A DNA stretch of 5,564 nt, taken from NCBI GenBank assembly GCA_017458545.1, contig JAFTBA010000071.1, positions 1 to 5,564 on the forward strand, read 5' to 3'. The position numbers were made by a program, and so were the translations under genes. The stretch comes from Synergistaceae bacterium (GTDB taxonomy: Bacteria; Synergistota; Synergistia; Synergistales; Aminobacteriaceae). Position 1 is the first letter of the stretch. Every line of letters starts with the position of its first letter. The notes beneath the pieces are model-generated. The model worked only from the letters and a program-made list of their open reading frames with translations, ran no database searches and was not told where the DNA came from. This document shows, in pieces, positions 1 through 5,564 of the stretch.

Positions 1-462
1 AAGTCTGCCGTGATTGATTTAGGCGGTAACGTTCATGTCGTCGGCTCAAAACCTGACGGAACTGACTGGAACATAGGCATACGTAATCCCCTGAGGCCTT
101 TCGGAGAACCTGCGCTTGTCGTGAGAGTTAAAGATTGTGCAGTGATAACTTCTGGAAATTATGAGAGGTTCAAGAATATTAACGGGAAAAAATATTCGCA
201 TTTCTTCGACCCTTTAACAGGCAAAAGCATTATGAGCAATTTGCTTTCAGTTACTGTCATTTCACCCGACGGCTCATTAGCTGACGGTCTGGCTACTGCG
301 TTTATGATTACAGGAGTCGATAAGGCACTTGATATTCTCAAGGCAATGGATAATCCCCCTGCCGTAATATTTATCACTCAGGACCGCATAATTGCAACTC
401 AGAACGCTAAACCCTTAATACTCAGATCCTTAATTCAACCCGTTTACGCTGAAGCTCCGTGA
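1..462 (+). CDS. apbE: FAD:protein FMN transferase, ApbE family (C-terminal part, 5' end outside window)
   Basis: The frame is open from base 1 (K-S-A-V-I-D-L-G-G-N), so the GTG at 10 is an internal Val codon and not a start. 153 residues are visible, about half of a usual ApbE protein. ApbE enzymes move FMN from FAD onto a Ser/Thr of target proteins, such as Na+-pumping NQR/RNF subunits, usually at the outer face of the inner membrane and with Mg2+. Family landmarks seen, in order: the IDLGGN strand near residue 5, PDG-x2-W-x-IGI near 20, an A-V-x-TSG-x-YER motif near 50, YSHFFDPLTG near 65-74, and A-D-G-L-A-T at about 94-99. That last motif matches the family's metal-binding (A)D-A-L-S/A-T site with Gly in place of Ala. 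The gene ends with TGA at 460-462, lying 41 nt inside the 3' end of convergent dnaG. The signal peptide or lipobox, if any, lies outside the window. The family call is firm; the target protein is unknown. Confidence 0.93.
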   Translation, partial: KSAVIDLGGNVHVVGSKPDGTDWNIGIRNPLRPFGEPALVVRVKDCAVITSGNYERFKNINGKKYSHFFDPLTGKSIMSNLLSVTVISPDGSLADGLATAFMITGVDKALDILKAMDNPPAVIFITQDRIIATQNAKPLILRSLIQPVYAEAP

Positions 463-2131
463 ACTCCTCTAAATCCTCTTTACAGGCACTGTTGAAACTC
501 ATTTTGGCTTCAAGTTCGGATAACCTGCGTTTTATTCTCAGTGCTTCAAGCCCTGAATAAACGCTGTTCCATTTTTCGTTGAGGGTCATTTTTGAACCCA
601 TTGCCGACAGAAATATATCACCTCTCGTTATGACCGATATTTTGCCGAAATCACCAACAGTACGCCAAACATCAGTCATATTTTCACCGCCGTCACTCAG
701 AATCGCAAGTGCTGTCATCTGTGCATCTCCGTCAGTAATCAGTCCGAATACACTTTCAGGTTTAAGCCTCAATCTGTATTCGCGCGACTTCATCAGCAGC
801 GCGCATAACGCACATTCCAAACCGCTGTCAATCTTTGCAGGTTCTATTGAAGTTTTTACTTCGGCAGGTTCAGCGATGTTACCGCCCGAAAGTATACGCT
901 TCCTCATTTCCTCATGCGGAAGCATAAACGCCGCGCTTATCTCTCCCAATGAACGCAGAGCATCATCAGGCTTAATTTTTTTTACGCCCTCCCAGAGCTC
1001 ATTAAGTGCTGATTTGCGTATGTTCTTGTCGTTAAGCTGAGGTCTTAACACTTCGATGTGATACTCAATCAATGATAATGATTTATCGAGAGCATTTTTG
1101 AAACTTTCGGGAGGATTTGACGACAGAAATTCATCAGGGTCTTTGCCCTCATCGAGCCTTACTACCTGAACATCAAGACCGTTCCCGGCAAGTATATACA
1201 TTCCCCTTACCGCAGCAGCCTGGCCTGCCTTATCGCTGTCGTAACATATATAGCACCTGTCAGCATAGCGTTTCAGTAAACCTGCCTGTTCAGCTGTCAA
1301 TGACGTTCCCAATGACGCAACCGACTCAGTGAAACCGCACTTATGCAGCCTCAATACATCCATATAACCCTCGCATAATATGCTGTATCCTGATTTGCGT
1401 ATGCTGTTGACCGCGTTGTTTAACATGTAGAGATTCGCGCGCTTGCGGTAAATTTCAGTTTCAGGCGAATTGATATATTTTGCCTGAGTATCGCTGATAA
1501 TCGCACGCCCTCCGAACGCTATAATCTTCCCCGAAATATTCCTCACCGGAAAAATCAAACGTCCCCTGAACCTGTCATACATTCCTTTATCGCTGTTAAT
1601 GATTAGTCCTGCTTCAATCAGTTCGCGGTCATTAATGCCCAGTTTGTGCATGGCCGTCATCAGTCCGTCCCAGCTGTCCGGAGCATAACCCAATCCGTAT
1701 GAATCGGCATCGCTCTCACTGAAACCCCTGCGTTCAAGATAAGCCCTCCCTGCAGGAAGCCTCCTGAAACATTCGCGGAAATACCCGAATGCAGAGTCCA
1801 TAACGTCATACAGCGAACGTTTACGCGATACATCGCCGTAACCGTAGGGCTTAATGTCAATACCTGCCTCAGCCGCTAAAAACTCAAGTGCTTCAGCGAA
1901 AGTCATGCCGTTCTTCTTCATGAGGAATGTAAACACATCACCTGCCTCATGACACGAAAAACAGTAGTAGCTCTGTGTGTCAGTGTAAACATGAAATGAA
2001 GGTGTATGTTCCTCATGGAACGGACATAACCCCGAATATCCCCGTGACGATGGACTCAGCATAGTATAACGGCTGATTATCGCGGAAATGTCTGTGTTTG
2101 ATTTTATTTGTTCGGCCAAAATTCTGTTCAT
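422..2131 (-). CDS. dnaG: DNA primase DnaG
   Basis: This is the replicative primase, which makes the RNA primers for DNA synthesis and works with the DnaB helicase. The product has 569 residues, close to normal length. An N-terminal CHC2 zinc-binding domain (about 31-90) has ligands C36, H39, C57 and C60 in CPFH and CFSC, with the standard spacing. The RNA polymerase core includes Y-D-R-F-R-G-R-L-I-F-P-V at 185-196 and Y-I-N-S-P-E-T at 219-225. The Toprim domain (about 250-335) carries EGYMD at 254-258, D-S-D at 298-300 and D-P-D at 331-333, the acidic metal-binding residues. A linker near 415-435 leads to a helical C-terminal region (about 437-569) in the position of the helicase-binding domain. 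The ATG at 2129-2131 places the N-terminus at the usual distance from the zinc motif. No Shine-Dalgarno sequence precedes it, and a TATAAT lies only 9 nt upstream, so the mRNA may be nearly leaderless. All key residues are present. No rpoD follows; the downstream neighbour is convergent apbE. Confidence 0.98.
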   Translation of the reverse strand: MNRILAEQIKSNTDISAIISRYTMLSPSSRGYSGLCPFHEEHTPSFHVYTDTQSYYCFSCHEAGDVFTFLMKKNGMTFAEALEFLAAEAGIDIKPYGYGDVSRKRSLYDVMDSAFGYFRECFRRLPAGRAYLERRGFSESDADSYGLGYAPDSWDGLMTAMHKLGINDRELIEAGLIINSDKGMYDRFRGRLIFPVRNISGKIIAFGGRAIISDTQAKYINSPETEIYRKRANLYMLNNAVNSIRKSGYSILCEGYMDVLRLHKCGFTESVASLGTSLTAEQAGLLKRYADRCYICYDSDKAGQAAAVRGMYILAGNGLDVQVVRLDEGKDPDEFLSSNPPESFKNALDKSLSLIEYHIEVLRPQLNDKNIRKSALNELWEGVKKIKPDDALRSLGEISAAFMLPHEEMRKRILSGGNIAEPAEVKTSIEPAKIDSGLECALCALLMKSREYRLRLKPESVFGLITDGDAQMTALAILSDGGENMTDVWRTVGDFGKISVITRGDIFLSAMGSKMTLNEKWNSVYSGLEALRIKRRLSELEAKMSFNSACKEDLEEFTELQRKRVELRI

Positions 2132-2136
2132 GGTTA

Positions 2137-2142
2137 TATAAT
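2137..2142 (+). promoter_or_regulatory. Putative -10 box for the lmeA-like/DUF4153 operon
   Basis: A perfect TATAAT lies on the plus strand in the 55-nt gap between divergent genes. It would start transcription near 2149 and give a leader of about 38 nt with a ribosome binding site at 2169-2174. No good -35 hexamer stands at 16-18 nt upstream (the 17-nt position reads GGCCAA), and there is no TGn extension. The hexamer is the left part of the 10-nt palindrome TATAATTATA shared with the opposite-strand -10. Assigned by match and position only. Confidence 0.5.
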
Positions 2143-2146
2143 TATA
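2141..2146 (-). promoter_or_regulatory. Putative -10 box for dnaG
   Basis: The plus strand reads ATTATA, so the minus strand carries a perfect TATAAT ending 9 nt before the dnaG ATG. Transcription would begin near 2134, leaving about 3 nt of leader. The -35 position at 17-nt spacing reads AGAGAG on the minus strand, which is not consensus. It overlaps the plus-strand -10 by two bases within the same perfect palindrome (2137-2146), so polymerase could not occupy both at once. Other promoters further upstream, within the lmeA-like gene, are possible. Confidence 0.45.
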
Positions 2147-2168
2147 GCCGTATGAAATTTTATCTCTC

Positions 2169-2174
2169 TAAGGA
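2169..2174 (+). promoter_or_regulatory. Ribosome binding site for the lmeA-like gene
   Basis: TAAGGA is the best Shine-Dalgarno match upstream of the ATG at 2187, with a rather long spacer of 12 nt. The closer ATG at 2174-2176 overlaps it and is in another frame with no sensible product. The ATG at 2187 gives a clean signal peptide, which supports the choice. Confidence 0.55.
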
Positions 2175-2186
2175 TGTGTTTTAAGA

Positions 2187-2939
2187 ATGCGGAAAAATAT
2201 CATGCCCGTTTCATTTTTGTTCCTTGTACTCTTATCGTTGTTCTTAACCGTCAGCATTGCTTCAGCTGATCCTGTTGATGACCTTCTCGATTACTACGTG
2301 AGCCGTTTCAATGTCGAAAAAGGTTTGATTACTGTTGACCGTCAGCCCGATGATACAGGACTGTTCAGCGATGTTTACATGAAACTCGACGGACTTATGG
2401 TCGAAGGACTCAGAATTGATACTGTCGAAGTACGTATGAAAGGCGTTCAGTTCAATGAGCCCTCTCAGTGGAAATCAGGCAACGTTGAATGCAAAAGTGC
2501 TATCAGCGTTCAGGCAGTCGCAGAAATTTTCGAGAAGGACATCAACAATGCTATCGCCTCAAAAACTTTCGGTGATAACGGCAATGAATGGCATGACCTT
2601 GCTCTCGTCATTAAACCTTCAGGTCTCTCAGGTAAAGGATATTACAACGCCAAAGTCGGCTTCTTAGACCTCGATATTCTCATCGAAATTACCAGCGGTT
2701 TGAGAATCGTTAAGGGCAAAGAATTATGGCTCAAAGATCCTCAGGTCAAAATTAACAGGTTAGACCTCCCCGATTACGTAACTAAACAGGCTCTCTCCAA
2801 AATTCAGCCGCTCGTCAGCCTGAATGACTTTCCTTTACCGCTCACCCTTCACAAGGTCGAACTCAAACAGGGAAGTGCTGTTCTCTCTTCCAGAAACCTC
2901 CCCAAACCTTTAACTGAAGGACAGACTTACACAAAGTAA
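2187..2939 (+). CDS. Secreted LmeA/DUF2993-like lipid-binding-type protein
   Basis: The product has 250 residues and begins with a clear Sec signal peptide: basic residues (M-R-K), a hydrophobic core at about 7-24, and an A-S-A cleavage site after residue 27. There is no lipobox cysteine, so the mature protein should be soluble in the periplasm or surface-associated. The rest resembles the LmeA/DUF2993 family: alternating beta-strands such as 60-90 (Y-M-K-L-D-G-L-M-V-E-G-L-R-I-D), an N-E-P-S-Q-W stretch at 90-95, a helix at about 108-124, further strands at 138-175, and a closing V-K-I-N-R-L-D-L-P region. Characterised LmeA in mycobacteria binds phospholipids and supports envelope lipoglycan synthesis; applying that here is inference. 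It starts a two-gene unit, with the DUF4153 gene 12 nt downstream. The family call rests on pattern and fold resemblance rather than catalytic residues, so it is moderate. Confidence 0.65.
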   Translation: MRKNIMPVSFLFLVLLSLFLTVSIASADPVDDLLDYYVSRFNVEKGLITVDRQPDDTGLFSDVYMKLDGLMVEGLRIDTVEVRMKGVQFNEPSQWKSGNVECKSAISVQAVAEIFEKDINNAIASKTFGDNGNEWHDLALVIKPSGLSGKGYYNAKVGFLDLDILIEITSGLRIVKGKELWLKDPQVKINRLDLPDYVTKQALSKIQPLVSLNDFPLPLTLHKVELKQGSAVLSSRNLPKPLTEGQTYTK

Positions 2940-2951
2940 GCAGACAGAATC

Positions 2952-4472
2952 ATGAACAAAGCCGACAGAAACAGATACATTTGCGTTGCCGTAACAGCAC
3001 TGGTTCAGGGATTAATACTCGGAGTCTATGCCCTCATAACATCGGGTATGCCCGCACTCGAAAGACTTAACATAACTCCTCCCGATTTCCTTTACATGAT
3101 GCCTTTAGGAGTAATAGTAATTGTTCCTATGGTATTCTGGCTCTCTCAGGAGCAATGGGGCAGAAGACTATGGATTATGCTCGCAGGACTTACGGCAGTA
3201 TTAACAGTGTTATGGCTCTACAGGCTTTGGACATTCAGCGGTTCAACAGAAATTAATTCGGCAAGTTTCACTCAGAAAGCAGACCTCATACGCACTTCAC
3301 TGGCCGTATTCTTAGTGATACCGTATTTCCAGTGCAGAATAATCTCTTGGAGCTGGCATATACCTTACACTGAAATATTCTTCCAGTTATGCAGGAATGT
3401 TTTTCTTCTGTTTCAGGCTATGATTGTCGAGGGAGTCTTCTGGGGAATGCTCATAGTCGGAGGACTCCTGTTCGACATAATCACTGCTTCAGGCGTTGTC
3501 TCAATGATACTCTTTAACCCCTTTGTTGCAGTTCCGCTCGCAATGATTATCATGGCCGTCTCAATAAGCGTTGCCATTAAACACCCAGGTATAGACTCGC
3601 TCGGAAGATGGCTGCTGTCAGTACTGGCATGGCTGTTACCGTTCTTCTCGCTGTTATCGCTGGCGTTTCTGGTGTGCATACTGTGGGGAGGGACGAGAGG
3701 ACTTCACGCCCTTTGGAACACGGGTCAGGCAAGCACATTAATGTTACTGTTACAGGCAGGTACGATAATACTCGCTAATGCGGCATGGCTTGACGGCTCA
3801 AAGTCGGCGTTCAGGACTCGCAGTATTGACATGCTCGCTCAGGTGTCATTACTGTGTCTGCCTGTTTACTCAGTGCTTTGCTTCTACTCGCTGAGCCTGA
3901 GAATTTCGCAGTACGGTCTTACGACTGACAGGATACAGGCTGTTTTTCTCACTGTTATTTCCGCAACATGGGGTATCGCTTACGCAGGAACAGTAATCGC
4001 ACGCAACTGGCCCGTTTCGCTAGGCAGAGTCAACACTGCATGTGTACTTTTCCTGACGCTGATAGTGCTGTTGATGAACTCGCCTGTCCTTGACCCTTTG
4101 AGGCTTTCTGCTGACGATCAGATTGACCGGCTTAATTCGGGAAAAGTTCAGCCGAAAAATTTTGATTACGGTTACCTTTCATCGCTCGGCCGTTTCGGCA
4201 GACGCTACATAAATGAACTCAAGAATAAACCGAAATCATCTTCAACACTTAAACATGAAGGACTAATCTTTACGTTTGAGCCCGATAAAGTTCTGATTAT
4301 GAGTGCTGATAAATCGGTGTTGGGAACGGTACGGGGATCATTCGCTCCTGGAATTAAACACTCGGTTAAAACAGTACCCGTACCGCCTAATTTCGAGATT
4401 GACGGGAAAATTTACCGTCCGCTGTACGTACCGAACATCTCAGGGTTCATCGGAGCCCATGCACCTAATTGA
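2952..4472 (+). CDS. Polytopic inner-membrane protein, DUF4153 family
   Basis: The product has 506 residues and about 10-11 predicted membrane helices, at roughly 9-30, 48-65, 72-91, 113-127, 146-176 (one or two), 184-209, 218-245, 262-279, 293-315, 327-350 and 362-379. DUF4153 hallmarks lie in the second half: L-A-W-L-L-P-F-F at 225-232, I-L-W-G-G-T-R at 243-249, A-L-W-N-T-G-Q-A-S at 253-261, N-A-A-W-L-D-G at 276-282, R-I-S-Q-Y-G-L-T-T-D-R-I at 317-328, W-G-I-A-Y-A at 340-345, and N-S-P-V-L-D-P-L-R-L-S-A-D-D-Q at 376-390. The family has no assigned biochemical activity that I know of. Residues after about 380 are hydrophilic and form a tail with several short beta-like segments. The ATG follows the upstream stop by 12 nt with no strong Shine-Dalgarno sequence, which suggests coupled translation. 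The 3' end overlaps the convergent downstream gene by 61 nt. Confidence 0.88.
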   Translation: MNKADRNRYICVAVTALVQGLILGVYALITSGMPALERLNITPPDFLYMMPLGVIVIVPMVFWLSQEQWGRRLWIMLAGLTAVLTVLWLYRLWTFSGSTEINSASFTQKADLIRTSLAVFLVIPYFQCRIISWSWHIPYTEIFFQLCRNVFLLFQAMIVEGVFWGMLIVGGLLFDIITASGVVSMILFNPFVAVPLAMIIMAVSISVAIKHPGIDSLGRWLLSVLAWLLPFFSLLSLAFLVCILWGGTRGLHALWNTGQASTLMLLLQAGTIILANAAWLDGSKSAFRTRSIDMLAQVSLLCLPVYSVLCFYSLSLRISQYGLTTDRIQAVFLTVISATWGIAYAGTVIARNWPVSLGRVNTACVLFLTLIVLLMNSPVLDPLRLSADDQIDRLNSGKVQPKNFDYGYLSSLGRFGRRYINELKNKPKSSSTLKHEGLIFTFEPDKVLIMSADKSVLGTVRGSFAPGIKHSVKTVPVPPNFEIDGKIYRPLYVPNISGFIGAHAPN

Positions 4473-5564
4473 ATGTTCCCGAGCCACATGTATATTCCGA
4501 GCATTGAACCTCCTGAATAACCCGATGTTGATAAATCCGCAGGCAGCGGCATAAGTATATCCATCTTTGTGTTCTGAACAGGCATAGTACTGTTCAACAT
4601 GGGCGTGTCGGAATACGAAAGAGGAGACAAAAAACTGTATATTTCTTTTCCGCCCGTCATTGATGCGCTGCGTTTAAGGCCGAGTCCTGTTACGCCCCTG
4701 CCGTAAATACTCAGTTCAATTCCGTTCATCATGCAGAATTTCAACAGCCTCAGCAATTCTCCGTTACTGTCAGCTCCTGCCGTCCTGCTCTCAACAAATA
4801 TACGTCTGACACCTTCGGAATCATTGTTCACCATGCTCCACATACCGCCGAGAAAATCTATTATGTCAGCAATACTCGAAACTTCATAGACCCTAACGTC
4901 CCCCGGTATTTTTTCACGACCCGAACGCCTCAGACCTCTTCCGAATATTAACGATGACGGCCTGACACCTTCACGCACCCATTGTGTTACGCACCTCATT
5001 GTTCTGTCGTTCCAAACTGATTGAGCGGTTATCCTCGAATTTCGCGCGTAATTCATGAACGGCGACATCACTGTTGCACTGAACCTGAAACTTTCACGCC
5101 CCTCATCATCTGTAATGATTGACGGATTATAGATACTCATGAACGCAGGCATATCATCCCTGTCAGGCATCATTACCGCCCTGTAAATTCTTGACGCACT
5201 CATGTCGAGCCAGTTGATATTACCTTCGGGGGACATGAAAAATGACCATGAGTTTTTTCTGTCGGAATACATTGCTCCGTTGTACCTGTTCGCGTAAGTC
5301 CTCGTTCCGAAATCCAAAATAAAATTCCAGATTTTACCCTCGTCAGTAAGCACAAACAGTTCACCCGTAAGCGAGAAAATTAAATCTCTCGGTTTAGGCA
5401 CATTCGGAATCGTAAAGTAACTCAGATCCGTAACGTTAATCATATAAATTCTGTCGTTCATTCTGTCTGCAACTGCTAACCATTCGGCGTAATTCTCAAC
5501 CGCTACTGGTTCAAACAGAAAATCACTGTCCCTTAACGGCGGCCTCCAGTAACGTACATTAAGC
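4412..5564 (-). CDS. Beta-propeller-like protein with a possible degenerate vWA-like domain (N-terminus outside window)
   Basis: The frame runs from TAA at 4412-4414 to the right edge without a stop; 383 residues are visible. The ATG at 5459-5461 is internal: 34 more sensible codons lie before it, including E-P-V-A-V and L-A-V-A-D-R-M-N-D-R-I-Y-M-I. That stretch and the following P-K-P-R-D-L-I-F-S-L-T-G-E-L-F-V-L-T-D-E-G-K-I-W look like NHL/six-bladed propeller repeats, continuing to about residue 195. Residues about 220-315 resemble a von Willebrand A fold: strand R-R-I-F-V-E-S, helix L-L-R-L-L-K-F-C, strand N-G-I-E-L-S-I-Y-G-R-G, then S-M-T-G-G-K-E-I-Y-S-F. The DxSxS metal site is not recognisable (the nearest candidate reads E-V-S-S). 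A strand-rich tail follows (I-L-M-P-L-P, M-L-G-I-Y-M-W-L-G-N-I-Q-L-G-A-W). I do not recognise the gene. Location and function are unknown because any signal peptide lies outside the window. The coding call is firm, the domain calls tentative. Confidence 0.8.
   Translation of the reverse strand, partial: LNVRYWRPPLRDSDFLFEPVAVENYAEWLAVADRMNDRIYMINVTDLSYFTIPNVPKPRDLIFSLTGELFVLTDEGKIWNFILDFGTRTYANRYNGAMYSDRKNSWSFFMSPEGNINWLDMSASRIYRAVMMPDRDDMPAFMSIYNPSIITDDEGRESFRFSATVMSPFMNYARNSRITAQSVWNDRTMRCVTQWVREGVRPSSLIFGRGLRRSGREKIPGDVRVYEVSSIADIIDFLGGMWSMVNNDSEGVRRIFVESRTAGADSNGELLRLLKFCMMNGIELSIYGRGVTGLGLKRSASMTGGKEIYSFLSPLSYSDTPMLNSTMPVQNTKMDILMPLPADLSTSGYSGGSMLGIYMWLGNIQLGAWAPMNPEMFGTYSGR
4443..4458. 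other. Short hairpin inside the convergent coding overlap
   Basis: GGGTTC-ATCG-GAGCCC can form a 6-bp stem (one G-T pair) with a 4-nt loop. It lies within the 61-nt region that codes on both strands (4412-4472), just where the two transcripts would end or collide. No T-run follows it on either strand, so it is not a standard intrinsic terminator. A chance fold in coding sequence is quite possible. Confidence 0.25.

Noticed and set aside
10..12. GTG as the start of the apbE gene
   Set aside because: The in-frame codons before it are open, and the ApbE family has a long conserved region upstream of the IDLGGN strand, so the gene is truncated by the window edge.
579..1040. Plus-strand open frame of 153 codons opposite dnaG
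   Set aside because: It lies wholly inside the conserved dnaG coding frame on the other strand, has no ribosome site, and its Ser/Pro/Ile-rich translation looks like antisense of a real gene.
3413..3679. Minus-strand open frame of 88 codons opposite the DUF4153 gene
   Set aside because: It is antisense to the conserved membrane-helix region; the product is low in complexity and has no recognisable features.
4327..4385. Perfect 9-nt inverted repeat (CGGTACGGG and CCCGTACCG)
   Set aside because: The arms are 41 nt apart inside the DUF4153 coding frame. Repeats of this size and spacing are expected by chance about once or twice in a window this long, and no T-run follows.
4479..4502. Direct repeat CCGAGC, 18 nt apart, just after the DUF4153 stop
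   Set aside because: Only 6 nt long and inside coding sequence of the opposite-strand gene; no third copy or site-like structure.
4303..4554. Plus-strand open frame of 83 codons spanning the end of the DUF4153 gene
   Set aside because: It is out of frame with the DUF4153 gene at its start and antisense to the propeller-like gene afterwards. No start signal supports it.
5459..5461. ATG as the start of the minus-strand propeller-like gene
   Set aside because: The frame continues to the window edge for 34 more codons that read as a continuous propeller repeat, and there is no ribosome site before this ATG, so the true start is outside the window.

Overview
The window holds five protein genes and almost no non-coding DNA, in moderately AT-rich sequence from a bacterium with a compact genome. 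Two of the five run off the window edges. I see no rRNA, tRNA, CRISPR array, insertion sequence, integrase or other sign of mobility. The organism cannot be named from this sequence. It is probably a diderm: one protein is exported and lipid-binding-like, and a DUF4153 membrane protein sits beside it. A host-associated member of the Synergistota is my best guess, at low confidence.

Layout, left to right. (1) The 3' end of a plus-strand FAD:protein FMN transferase gene (apbE family) enters from the left edge and stops at 462. (2) A complete minus-strand DNA primase gene (dnaG, 422-2131) runs tail-to-tail against it, and the two coding ends overlap by 41 nt. (3) A 55-nt divergent gap (2132-2186) is the only real intergenic region. 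It contains the perfect palindrome TATAATTATA, which reads as a consensus -10 box on both strands. (4) A plus-strand pair follows: a secreted LmeA/DUF2993-like protein (2187-2939), then, 12 nt later, a polytopic DUF4153 membrane protein (2952-4472). (5) A minus-strand gene (4412 to the right edge) overlaps the 3' end of the DUF4153 gene by 61 nt. It encodes the C-terminal part of a protein that looks like a beta-propeller followed by a degenerate von Willebrand A-like domain.

How the genes relate. dnaG is a core replication gene and has no evident functional tie to its neighbours. Here it is followed by a convergent apbE rather than by rpoD on the same strand, so the classic primase-sigma factor order is absent. 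The LmeA-like and DUF4153 genes are very probably one transcription unit, and may together form an envelope module of an exported lipid-binding protein and an inner-membrane protein; that functional link is inference. No unmistakably new system is present. The points most worth a second look are the shared palindromic promoter, the probably leaderless dnaG start, the LmeA-DUF4153 pairing and the unrecognised propeller/vWA-like protein.
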